Source: Parvularculaceae bacterium (GTDB lineage: Bacteria; Pseudomonadota; Alphaproteobacteria; Caulobacterales; Parvularculaceae). From it: a stretch of 64,000 bases of DNA. Within the stretch, counting starts at the first letter, position 1; each line of letters starts with the position of its first letter. The DNA is taken from positions 1 to 64,000 of the forward strand of contig JANQMJ010000020.1 in assembly GCA_028280115.1 (NCBI GenBank), in the 5' to 3' direction. The notes below the pieces were generated by a model that was not told the origin of the DNA, did not search any database, and saw only the letters and a list, made by a program, of their open reading frames with translations. Shown piece by piece: positions 28,045-35,693 of this stretch. The translations under genes and the position numbers were made by a program.

Positions 28045-30777
28045 CTATTCCGCCGCTTCGGGCGTTGAAGAGGCGGCGTTTTGCGACCGGCGTTGGCGTT
28101 TCGGGGCGGCGGCGGTCTTTTTCGTCCTGCGCCGCCGTTTGGGTTTGGCGGGCGTTTCAGTCTCGCCGGTGATGTCCTGTTTGGGCGGCGGCGCCGGTTC
28201 GGGGGTTTTGGCGTCGCCAGTTTCAGCCGCATTTGCGGCTTGCGACGGGGCCCGCTCGGGCAGGTAGCAGGTCACCCGCGCGCCTTTGCCTTCTTCGGAG
28301 TCCATCCGCACCCAGCCGCCGTGAAGATCGACGAAACGCTCCACCAGCGACAGTCCCAGTCCCGCGCCGGCGCTGGGGCCGCGGCTTTCAAAAGCGTCGA
28401 ACACTTTTGCCTGGTCTTCGGGCGAGACGCCGCGGCCGGTGTCCTCGACCCAGAGCTTTAAAACCCCGTCGCCGCGGCTTGCGCCGATCGTCACCGCGCC
28501 GCCGGCGCCGGTATAGGAAAACGCATTCGACAAAAGGTTGAACAAAACCTGTTTGACGCGCCGGTCGTCGATCAAAACCGAGCCGATGTCTTTCGGGCAG
28601 TCCACCTTAAGCGAAACCTGCGTGTCTTCCGCCTTGAGAGCCGCGAAGGTGGCGGCATTTTCCAGCAGCGCCCGGATGTCGGTCGGTTTTGTGTCGAGGT
28701 CGAGTTTGCCCGCGTCGATCGCGGCGAGGTCGATAATGTCGTTGATCAGATCGCGCAGGTGATAGGCGGCGGACTGGATGCTGGCGACATAGTCTTTTTG
28801 TCGGTCGTTAAGGATGCCGAACATTTGCCCGTCGAGCATCTCCGAAAATCCGATGATTGTCGAAAGCGGCGTGCGCAGTTGATAGGAAACATGATCGACG
28901 AATTTTGATTTGAGCCGATCGGCGTTTTCGAGAATCGCGTTGCGGTCTTTGAGTTCTTTTTCGCGCTCTCTTGAATCGGTGATGTCGAGAAAATGCGCCA
29001 GCGTCGCCCCGTCCGGCAGCGGCTCGGCGCCGAAAGCGATGGTGCGGCCGTCGGTCAGCGCCAGTTCGACGCCGGCGCAGGACTGTCGGTCTTCGGGCGA
29101 TTTTGACGTCACCGCGCGCGCGATGACGGCGATCTTGTCGGCGGCCTCAACGGTTTTATTGGCGAAATGCGCGGTTATGGCGTCGACATGAAGCTTTTTA
29201 TCGAGCGCTTTGGCGTCGAACCGCCACAATTTTTGGAACGCTTTGTTGTAAAGGCGCAGGTACCCGTCGGCGCCGAACACGACGACGCCCTCTGCAAGAT
29301 TGTTGAGCGTCGCCTTCTGGACTTTGATCTGCGTGTTGTATTGGGCTTCGAGTTTGACTTTTTCGGTAATGTCCTCGCACGCCATCATGACGCCGCCCAG
29401 GGGGTGGCGCTGTTTGGCCACGCGCAGCGTGCGTCCGTCAGGCAGATGCCAGATCTCGTCCGGCGCGTCGCCGTCGCGCGCCGAGCCCGGCGCGACGAGT
29501 TCTTCGGTGTAGAGCGCAAGCTGGCGCGCTTTCCAGTCGTCGTAATCGGCCGGTTCGGGCAGCTTGCCGTCGAACCGCAGCTGATCGAGGATTTCGCTGT
29601 GATAGGTGCGCCCGCTGAGCGCGGCGTCGTCGAGCTCCCATAATTTCTGGAATGCGCGGTTGTTATAAACAAGGTTCTGGCTGGCGCCGAAAATCGCGAC
29701 GGCGGTCTGGATCTGATCGAGCGTGCGCTGGTTCGCTTCGATATGTTCGCGCAGGTCCGACTTGGTCTTGTCGAGTTCGGTCGCATCCACGGCAAACCCG
29801 CCAAGGGCGGCGTCGCCGGCCCCATGGAGCGGCGTTTCGATAATCCGGAACACGCGCCGTTCGCCCCCGGCGTTGACGATGGCGCGGCCGTCCTGAGGTT
29901 TGCGTTCCGACGCCGCAACCGTTGCGAGCTTTTTGATGGTCGGATCGAGTTCGATCTGCTGGCGAACCACATCGGGCGCGGACGCCGCCTCCACCGCTTC
30001 GGCGTAAGCGCGATTGACCCAGGTCAGTTGCAGATCGGCGTTGCGCCGCCAGGCCGGAAAGGGCGCGCGTTCAAGCAGCCCATGGGAACCGTGTAGATCG
30101 GCGGCGCGCTCGCGAAACGTGCCGATGATGGCGCCGTCTTCGGCCATGCGCACGGCTGGATCGGTCAGCCACAGGGCGACCTGACCGCCGGCGACGCGCC
30201 CGTCCGCTTCGATCGAGCGGCCGTCATGGGTCATCACGGCGCCGGAAAACGCAACGCCATGTTCGCGCAGCGCATTGATTTTATCGCGCAGGGTTTGCGG
30301 CTCGCTGGCCTCGTCATCGCGCAGGGGCAGATCGCCGAGAGAACTCAAAAGCCGCGCAACCGGCGTTGCGGCGTCGTCTTCACTGTCTTTGGAAAAGGAC
30401 AGCAGGGAGGCGAGGGCGGCTGGCCCGCCGAGGATTTTCGGATCGCCCCAGCCCTTTTTCGCCGAGACGTTGTCGTCTTCCCAGACCAGCACCAGGCCAG
30501 GATGGGCGGAAAGCACCGCGTCGGACTTTTCAAGCCGCGCTTCCATCTCTGCGAGCTTGTTGGACCAGTGCAGGGACTGGTGGCGGTTCGCCGCCGATAT
30601 GCGCACAGCCCACAAGATGGCGGCGATGGTGAGCGCCACCGCTCCGCCTGCCGCGATCAGCAACAGATCGGGCCCGGCGGCGGCCGGCTCCTGGGCGAGG
30701 GGCTGCGCCATCGCCCCTGCCGGCGTCGCCGCCAACGCCGCGCCGAAGGTCAAGATTCCTCCCAAATGTGCCCGCAT
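28045..30777 (-). CDS. divL: DivL-type cell-cycle kinase with tyrosine in the H-box
   Basis: A 910-residue PAS-containing sensor kinase homologue. Order: signal/transmembrane N-terminus (hydrophobic at about 36-60), several PAS-like domains (about 80-600, for example VYNNRAFQKLW and RLYNKAFQKLW), dimerisation helix with HVSYQLRTPLSTI, then an ATPase domain with NLLSNAF (N box), VEDTGRGV (G1) and GAGLGLSLV (G2). The usual H-box histidine is tyrosine (Tyr632, codon 28882-28884), the hallmark of Caulobacter DivL, which works mainly as a scaffold/allosteric regulator of CckA in the CtrA pathway rather than a histidine kinase. A long Lys/Arg-rich tail ends the protein. Confidence 0.9.
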   Translation of the reverse strand: MRAHLGGILTFGAALAATPAGAMAQPLAQEPAAAGPDLLLIAAGGAVALTIAAILWAVRISAANRHQSLHWSNKLAEMEARLEKSDAVLSAHPGLVLVWEDDNVSAKKGWGDPKILGGPAALASLLSFSKDSEDDAATPVARLLSSLGDLPLRDDEASEPQTLRDKINALREHGVAFSGAVMTHDGRSIEADGRVAGGQVALWLTDPAVRMAEDGAIIGTFRERAADLHGSHGLLERAPFPAWRRNADLQLTWVNRAYAEAVEAASAPDVVRQQIELDPTIKKLATVAASERKPQDGRAIVNAGGERRVFRIIETPLHGAGDAALGGFAVDATELDKTKSDLREHIEANQRTLDQIQTAVAIFGASQNLVYNNRAFQKLWELDDAALSGRTYHSEILDQLRFDGKLPEPADYDDWKARQLALYTEELVAPGSARDGDAPDEIWHLPDGRTLRVAKQRHPLGGVMMACEDITEKVKLEAQYNTQIKVQKATLNNLAEGVVVFGADGYLRLYNKAFQKLWRFDAKALDKKLHVDAITAHFANKTVEAADKIAVIARAVTSKSPEDRQSCAGVELALTDGRTIAFGAEPLPDGATLAHFLDITDSREREKELKDRNAILENADRLKSKFVDHVSYQLRTPLSTIIGFSEMLDGQMFGILNDRQKDYVASIQSAAYHLRDLINDIIDLAAIDAGKLDLDTKPTDIRALLENAATFAALKAEDTQVSLKVDCPKDIGSVLIDDRRVKQVLFNLLSNAFSYTGAGGAVTIGASRGDGVLKLWVEDTGRGVSPEDQAKVFDAFESRGPSAGAGLGLSLVERFVDLHGGWVRMDSEEGKGARVTCYLPERAPSQAANAAETGDAKTPEPAPPPKQDITGETETPAKPKRRRRTKKTAAAPKRQRRSQNAASSTPEAAE

Positions 30778-30889
30778 ATCGCTTTGCTTTGGCCAAACCG
30801 GTTACGCGCCCATGGCCGCCCAAAATATGAGATTTGCCAATATTTTGTGACGACAAGGCGCAAGCCCTCAATATGTACTGTGTTCGCGA

Positions 30890-30918
30890 GCGCCCGCTAG
30901 GGTGGTCGGGCGCTTTTT
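30890..30918 (+). terminator. Plus-strand intrinsic terminator-like hairpin without an upstream plus-strand gene
   Basis: A perfect stem GCGCCCG/CGGGCGC with a 10-nt loop followed by five T residues on the plus strand. Both neighbouring genes (divL and the TonB-like gene) lie on the minus strand, on which the hairpin has no U-run. It may end an unannotated plus-strand RNA from the 110 bp upstream, or simply be a hairpin. Confidence 0.45.
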
Positions 30919-30971
30919 CCAGGCCGGATTCATGAAGTTTTCAACAGGCTCGGCGGGGCGACTCGGCGGCC

Positions 30972-31550
30972 TTATTCTTCCAGTTGGAAGCTAAATCGCT
31001 CAAGCACTCCGTAGCGCATGGTGGCGCGGCCGTCCTCGATCGCGGGCGGGTATTTCCATTTCGCCACGGTCGATCGCACCGTCCGGTTAAAGCACGGATC
31101 GGCTGATTCGATGATTCGGACGTTGACGACCCTGCCCTCGGGCGTGACGTCGAACTGAACCAGCACGTCGCCCTCCGCGCCCCGCGCACGGCATGATTCG
31201 GGGTATTGCGGCTTATATCTGATGATCGGCGCGATAATCAGGTTGGGCCCGGCTTGCCTTGTCGGGTCCTCGATCCGTTTGGTCGGAACGCCTGGCGTCG
31301 GGTCGGGCTTCGGTCCCGGCGGGGTCGTTTCAATGATCGGTTCCGGGGGGTCTTCCGTCAGGATTGGCGGCTCTATGTCCGGCTTTGGATCGAGCGTTGA
31401 ATCCTTGGTTTTTACAAGCAATTCCAAGGCCGGGGTTTGTTTTATGGGCTCGATCGGCATGTCCCGGTCGATCATCCCGGCCATGAAGAAAAACAGCGCC
31501 GTGGTGACGATGGCGGCGAAGGGAAGTCCCAAAATCCATCTGAAAAACAT
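30972..31550 (-). CDS. TonB family protein (energy transducer-like)
   Basis: A 192-residue protein with one N-terminal membrane anchor (FRWILGLPFAAIVTTALFFFMAG), a proline-rich periplasmic linker (DPPEPIIETTPPGPKPDPTPG) and a C-terminal TonB domain (YPESCRARGAEGDVLVQFDV, VAKWKYPPA). The start is the ATG at 31550, 8 bases after GGAG; earlier in-frame ATGs are possible. TonB couples the inner-membrane proton gradient to outer-membrane receptors, but no exbB, exbD or receptor gene lies nearby. The upstream 320 bp hold two inverted repeats that may control it. Confidence 0.85.
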   Translation of the reverse strand: MFFRWILGLPFAAIVTTALFFFMAGMIDRDMPIEPIKQTPALELLVKTKDSTLDPKPDIEPPILTEDPPEPIIETTPPGPKPDPTPGVPTKRIEDPTRQAGPNLIIAPIIRYKPQYPESCRARGAEGDVLVQFDVTPEGRVVNVRIIESADPCFNRTVRSTVAKWKYPPAIEDGRATMRYGVLERFSFQLEE

Positions 31551-31719
31551 GACGCGCTCCATTTCGGGCGCAGCCCCCCATAAGGGCTGCATGCCGACCG
31601 ACAAGAGACGACTGCTACATAAGTAGCAGAATAGAATGTCACCGCAGCGAACGCAAGTTTTTTCTTATAGAAATGGCGAAGAAGTTTATCTGACCGATTA
31701 TAGAGTTCGGGATGCGAAA

Positions 31720-31740
31720 TCTCATTAATAGCGAATGAGA
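31720..31740. promoter_or_regulatory. Inverted repeat TCTCATT-N7-AATGAGA
   Basis: Perfect 7-bp arms separated by 7 bp, a spacing typical of dimeric repressor or activator sites. It lies 3 bp from a second, stronger palindrome and upstream of the TonB-like gene. Confidence 0.45.
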
Positions 31741-31743
31741 CGA

Positions 31744-31765
31744 TGTGAGTGAATATTCACTCACA
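31744..31765. promoter_or_regulatory. Perfect 22-bp palindrome, operator-like
   Basis: Each half is TGTGAGTGAAT or its exact reverse complement, with no spacer. Perfect continuous palindromes of this length are characteristic of TetR/AcrR- or GntR-type operators. No regulator gene of such a family is visible in the window, so the protein that binds is unknown. It is about 195 bp upstream of the TonB-like gene start and about 110 bp beyond the end of the superinfection-immunity-like gene. Confidence 0.55.
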
Positions 31766-31873
31766 CTTTTCAGTTGAACTATTGGCGGATGATTTTGTGA
31801 CTTGAGCAGTGACCGCATAATCACGGACGCGGTCGATGCGCTTCACTGTTGGATGAAAGGTGACGATTTAAAG

Positions 31874-32245
31874 CTATGGTTTAGATACTGGCGTACAATC
31901 AGAGTCTAAACCGTCGGCGATGATGCGAGCCTTGAGCGCGTCATATTGTTCGGCTGAAATCTCGCCTTTCTCGCGCAGCGCCAATAGCCTTTCGATTTCC
32001 GCCGCCGCACTCGGGTTGTGCTCGTCCGCTGTCCCGTTCGCTGAGGCGGTCCTTTGCTTGGCCTCTCTTGCGGTCGGCCCGGACACAGCCCAAGCGAGCG
32101 CGACGACCCAGCCTACGAACGTCCAACCGAGAAAGAGGTTGACGACGCCGACGCCGTCTGCATGGCGGTTGCCTCTCAGAGAGGCAATGATCACGGGGGC
32201 AAAATAAAGCAACGCAACGAGGACAAAAGTCCATTCGCCGCTCAT
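31874..32245 (-). CDS. Superinfection immunity-like membrane protein with SHOCT domain
   Basis: A 123-residue protein. The N-terminal 55 residues have two transmembrane helices (WTFVLVALLYFAPVIIASL and the LFLGWTFVGWVVALAWAV segment) matching the phage T4 Imm-like superinfection immunity family (PF14373). A polar linker then leads to a C-terminal SHOCT domain (EIERLLALREKGEISAEQYDALKARI). Imm proteins block DNA injection by phages of the same type, but chromosomal members are widespread and unproven in defence. It is at the left edge of the unusual 31.6-34.1 kb region. Confidence 0.8.
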   Translation of the reverse strand: MSGEWTFVLVALLYFAPVIIASLRGNRHADGVGVVNLFLGWTFVGWVVALAWAVSGPTAREAKQRTASANGTADEHNPSAAAEIERLLALREKGEISAEQYDALKARIIADGLDSDCTPVSKP

Positions 32246-32350
32246 CGTAGTCTCCAGCTTCGGCTACCCAATTATGCTGCCGATCAAAGGTTCATGCAAC
32301 GCTTCCTGCCGTTCTTTTATCGGTGTTTGACCCCGTGCAAACGACGACCG

Positions 32351-32440
32351 TCAGTAGCGGTAATGGTCCGCCTTGTAGGGACCCTCGACCGGCGCGCCGA
32401 TATAATCGGCTTGGTCCTCGCGCAGTTGCGCAGCGCCGCT
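32351..32440 (-). pseudogene. Remnant of the ahcY 3' end (S-adenosylhomocysteinase C-terminus)
   Basis: On the minus strand, about 29 codons read SGAAQLREDQADYIGAPV followed by [11 protein letters not shown] and a stop. This matches the C-terminus of the intact ahcY gene ([18 protein letters not shown] then RY at 34093). The last 60 bp differ at only about four positions; similarity falls off upstream. It starts directly after the sulfotransferase stop codon and in the same frame. No rest of the gene is present here. With the intact copy it forms a direct repeat flanking the sulfotransferase and glycosyltransferase genes. Confidence 0.85.
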
Positions 32441-33241
32441 TCAGGAAAAGAGGGTGGGATAAAGTTCGGTTGCGGTGGGCGCGAGGGATCGGATCAACTC
32501 GGGCAAATTGTCGGGGATCGCGTTCGGCTGATGCGCAACAGGGGAAATGGGGACATCGCGAAAAGGAATGCCGATCAGCTTCGCCATCAAACCGGGGTTC
32601 TCGCAAAGGTCCTCGTATTTCAAAATTGACAGGGCGTTGCCCGCAGCGACGAAACGGTGCGCAAATAATTCCCATATGAGAACTTGCTTTTCCAGCACGG
32701 GCCGTTCCGACAGGCCGACCTTCGCCAGCGCCGGCCAGTATCGCTCGCCGCCGGGGAGCCGGCCTTCGGCGATCGGAAACGGCACGGTTCTCCAGGAAAG
32801 AATGAGGTCGATGGGATTGCGGACAAGGGCGATAATCGTAAACCGGTTTAAGGCGATGATCTCCCCTAAGATCGCCGTGTACAAGGCCGGATTCTTCATG
32901 CTCAGCGCAAATTTTGGACTCAGATCGCGGAATGTTCGTTGCGTACACTTATAATTTTTTTTGCGATGGCCCGCTTCTTTCGTCACATAATTTGTAAGCG
33001 GCGCACCGTCCAGACTTTCGCGAAAGGCGATAGCCTCGCCAGCCAAAAGCTTGGCGCGTATTTCATCATATTCAGCGCCGATACGCACTGCGACGTCGCG
33101 CACATCGTCGCTGTGCCTGTCTTTGTTCACCAGCTCATGCAGCGCGATGCTATGCGGCGGGTTGTGCGCGAGCGTTGTCGCAAGCGTCGTGCCGCTGCGC
33201 GGCAAGCCGGTGATAATGACGTCGCGGCAATGCTGCTTCAT
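32441..33241 (-). CDS. Sulfotransferase family protein (PAPS-dependent)
   Basis: A 266-residue sulfotransferase with the 5'-phosphosulfate-binding loop GLPRSGTTLATTL at residues 12-24 and the 3'-phosphate-binding strand-helix ALVRNPIDLILSW further on. It would transfer sulfate from PAPS to a hydroxyl or amine of a carbohydrate or other acceptor. It lies downstream of a GT32-like gene and is flanked by a duplicated ahcY tail, suggesting a horizontally acquired glycan-modification pair. A TGA stop separates it from the in-frame ahcY remnant. The acceptor cannot be predicted. Confidence 0.85.
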   Translation of the reverse strand: MKQHCRDVIITGLPRSGTTLATTLAHNPPHSIALHELVNKDRHSDDVRDVAVRIGAEYDEIRAKLLAGEAIAFRESLDGAPLTNYVTKEAGHRKKNYKCTQRTFRDLSPKFALSMKNPALYTAILGEIIALNRFTIIALVRNPIDLILSWRTVPFPIAEGRLPGGERYWPALAKVGLSERPVLEKQVLIWELFAHRFVAAGNALSILKYEDLCENPGLMAKLIGIPFRDVPISPVAHQPNAIPDNLPELIRSLAPTATELYPTLFS

Positions 33242-33271
33242 TCGAACTGAGCCATAAAACGTCGACCGCAG

Positions 33272-34021
33272 TTAATTGCCGCTCTTCGGTGCAATTGTAA
33301 GGGCGTTCAGCGCTTTCGTCCAAAAATCATCCTGTGGCCGCGAGCCCACATTTTCTATTCCCGGAATGACGCCGTTTCGTTGCTCTACGACCCACATATT
33401 GGAGACGCCGGGCGCGCGAATCATTTTGAAATACGCACCCTGCATTTCGGAAAAGTTCTTTATATTGATGGATGAACGCGCGTCGCGGTCAATTTGAAAG
33501 TATGTTTCTGTGATTATATGCGGTCCGGTGGCGGCAACGACGTTGTAATTATGATATCCTGTTCTGAGATTAAAGTATGCGCGTTTCAGACATTCCAAAA
33601 TAAACGGCGCTTGCTCGCGTGCGCCGATTATCCCGTTAACAAAGTGCGCTGCGCTCTTGCGGTCTTTATAGAAGGGGCTGTCGTCTCGGCGAACCAGTAA
33701 TAACTCGTCGTCGGGCGATATCAATTTCGAAGCGGACGTATGAAACGCCATGGCGATATCGACGTATATGCCGCCGTAGACATATAGCGCAATCAGCCTA
33801 GCAATGTCGGCGCGGGCGGCGGGAATGCGAATCCGCGGATAGAGATCGGAAAAATGCGGAAAATTATCCGCGATGAGTTTTGTCGTCGATTCGTCGTCAA
33901 GAAATAACGGCTTGAATTCCGGATTGGCCGATGTCGTCGTCTTGAACGCCTGCGCAAAGGAATCGGGCAAGGCCGCTTTGTCGTGAAAAAATACAATCAA
34001 ATTATTCGGGATCTTGTTCAT
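33272..34021 (-). CDS. GT32-like glycosyltransferase (capsular polysaccharide/DXD-type)
   Basis: A 249-residue protein resembling GT32/TcdA-TcdB-type sugar transferases. It has the N-terminal NLIVFFHDKA, the RADIARLIALYVYGGIYVDI segment, where the family carries its metal-binding DXD, and a later TGPHIITE. The DXD position here reads DIA, so the second aspartate is replaced by alanine; activity may be altered or lost. The gene is more AT-rich than the chromosome around it. It lies between ahcY and the sulfotransferase gene, inside the ahcY-tail direct repeat. Confidence 0.75.
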   Translation of the reverse strand: MNKIPNNLIVFFHDKAALPDSFAQAFKTTTSANPEFKPLFLDDESTTKLIADNFPHFSDLYPRIRIPAARADIARLIALYVYGGIYVDIAMAFHTSASKLISPDDELLLVRRDDSPFYKDRKSAAHFVNGIIGAREQAPFILECLKRAYFNLRTGYHNYNVVAATGPHIITETYFQIDRDARSSINIKNFSEMQGAYFKMIRAPGVSNMWVVEQRNGVIPGIENVGSRPQDDFWTKALNALTIAPKSGN

Positions 34022-34092
34022 GCCACAGCGCCTGCAATATCAAAATCGGGCTGATCTGGACAGTCTAAACAACGCCGGCATCCCTGATTGCA

Positions 34093-35499
34093 TCAGTAGC
34101 GGTAATGGTCCGCTTTGTAGGGACCCTCGAGCGGCACGCCGATATAGTCGGCCTGTTCTTCTGATAGTTTCGTCAGCGTCGCGCCGATCTTGTCGAGATG
34201 CAGCTTGGCGACTTTCTCGTCAAGGTGTTTCGGCAGGGTGTAGACTTCGTTGGCGTACTGATCGCCTCGGGTCCAGAGTTCGATCTGGGCCAGCGTCTGG
34301 TTGGTGAAGGAAGCCGACATCACAAAGCTCGGGTGACCGGTGGCGTTGCCGAGATTTAACAGCCGTCCCTGGGACAGGAGGATCATGCGCTTGCCGTCGG
34401 GGAAGGTGACCATGTCGACCTGGTCCTTGACGTTGGTCCAGGCGCAGTTGCGCAGCGCCTCGACCTGAATCTCGTTGTCGAAATGGCCGATATTGCCGAC
34501 GATCGCCATGTCCTTGAGCTGGCGCATATGATCGATCGTCAGGACGTCCTTGTTGCCGGTCGCCGTGACCACGATATCGGCGCGGGGCGCGGCGTCTTCG
34601 AGCGTGACGACTTCATAACCGTCCATGGCGGCCTGAAGCGCGCAGATCGGATCGATCTCGGTCACCATGACCCGCGCGCCGGCGCCGCGCAGCGACGCCG
34701 CCGAGCCCTTGCCGACGTCGCCATAGCCGCAAACCACCGCGACCTTGCCCGCCATCATGACGTCCGTGCCGCGGCGGATGCCGTCGACAAGCGATTCCCG
34801 GCAACCGTATTTGTTGTCGAATTTCGACTTCGTGACGCTGTCATTGACATTGATCGCAGGGAAGGGAAGCGCGCCCTTTTGCTGGCGCTGATAGAGCCGC
34901 AGGACGCCGGTGGTGGTTTCTTCCGTCACGCCCTTAATGTTGGCTTTGACCTTTGAATACCAGTCCGGCTGCCGCGCCAGGCGCTGCTTGATGGTGGAAA
35001 ACAGCGCTTCTTCTTCCTCATTGGACGGATTATCGAGGATCGACGGATCCTTTTCCGCATCCGCGCCGAGCAGGATGAGCAGCGTCGCGTCGCCGCCGTC
35101 GTCGAGAATCATATTCGCGGTTTCACCATCGGGCCATTCGAAGATCTTATCGGCGAGGTCCCAGTATTCTTCGAGGGTTTCGCCTTTGAATGCGAAAACC
35201 GGCGTGCCGGAGGCGGCGATCGCCGCGGCGGCGTGATCCTGTGTCGAGTAGATGTTGCAGGACGCCCAGCGCACTTCCGCGCCAAGGGCCTGAAGGGTTT
35301 CGATCAGCACCGCCGTCTGGATCGTCATATGCAGCGATCCGGCGATGCGCGCGCCCTTAAGGGCCTGCTGCGGGCCGAATTCCGAACGGGTCGCCATCAT
35401 GCCGGGCATTTCGGTCTCGGCGATCTCAATCTCCCGGCGGCCCCAATCGGCGAGGCTGAGATCCTTAACGACGTAATCGTGATGACTGGGGGCGTTCAT
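34093..35499 (-). CDS. ahcY: Adenosylhomocysteinase (S-adenosylhomocysteine hydrolase)
   Basis: A 468-residue NAD-dependent enzyme that splits S-adenosylhomocysteine into adenosine and homocysteine, removing the product inhibitor of methyltransferases. Landmarks are [21 protein letters not shown] N-terminus, [38 protein letters not shown] (NAD binding) and the C-terminal [27 protein letters not shown] precedes the ATG. A 22-bp palindrome 72 bp upstream looks like a SahR operator. The 3' end has a second, partial copy 1.7 kb downstream. Confidence 0.97.
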   Translation of the reverse strand: MNAPSHHDYVVKDLSLADWGRREIEIAETEMPGMMATRSEFGPQQALKGARIAGSLHMTIQTAVLIETLQALGAEVRWASCNIYSTQDHAAAAIAASGTPVFAFKGETLEEYWDLADKIFEWPDGETANMILDDGGDATLLILLGADAEKDPSILDNPSNEEEEALFSTIKQRLARQPDWYSKVKANIKGVTEETTTGVLRLYQRQQKGALPFPAINVNDSVTKSKFDNKYGCRESLVDGIRRGTDVMMAGKVAVVCGYGDVGKGSAASLRGAGARVMVTEIDPICALQAAMDGYEVVTLEDAAPRADIVVTATGNKDVLTIDHMRQLKDMAIVGNIGHFDNEIQVEALRNCAWTNVKDQVDMVTFPDGKRMILLSQGRLLNLGNATGHPSFVMSASFTNQTLAQIELWTRGDQYANEVYTLPKHLDEKVAKLHLDKIGATLTKLSEEQADYIGVPLEGPYKADHYRY

Positions 35500-35570
35500 G
35501 GGGCGATTTTCCTTGATTTAAGCGCTGCTCGGGGCGGCATATAACAGCGCGGCCGCCGGCCGGCAAGAGA

Positions 35571-35592
35571 CATATAAAGATTTCTTTATATG
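35571..35592. promoter_or_regulatory. Perfect inverted repeat upstream of ahcY, probable SahR operator
   Basis: Arms CATATAAAGA and TCTTTATATG are exact reverse complements with a 2-bp TT centre. SahR, an ArsR-family repressor of SAM-cycle genes in Proteobacteria, binds AT-rich palindromes of this kind in front of ahcY and methionine genes; the match is from memory of the motif type, not a search. The site is between ahcY and the divergent BLUF gene, so it could affect both. Confidence 0.55.
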
Positions 35593-35693
35593 ACTTCTGC
35601 GCTGTTTTGGCGCGGGGCTGGGCCTGGGGCGCTCAGAAATTGTCAACCAAAGCATGGAACATATTCAAAAGCAGGCAAGTAAAGACCGCCCCG

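Larger units (their letters stand above)
31551..31873. other. Relatively AT-rich intergenic region with operator-like palindromes
   Basis: About 320 bp with no convincing gene; a 61-codon minus-strand frame inside it (31639-31824) has no Shine-Dalgarno sequence or recognisable features. The region is visibly richer in A and T than its surroundings and contains two inverted repeats at 31720-31740 and 31744-31765. Confidence 0.6.

Noticed and set aside
31639..31824. 61-codon minus-strand frame in the AT-rich spacer
   Set aside because: It spans the two operator-like palindromes and has no Shine-Dalgarno sequence; more likely regulatory DNA.
35500..35693. SAH or SAM riboswitch upstream of ahcY
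   Set aside because: I could not fold the leader into a known SAH or SAM-SAH aptamer; the clear feature is the palindrome, which suggests protein control.
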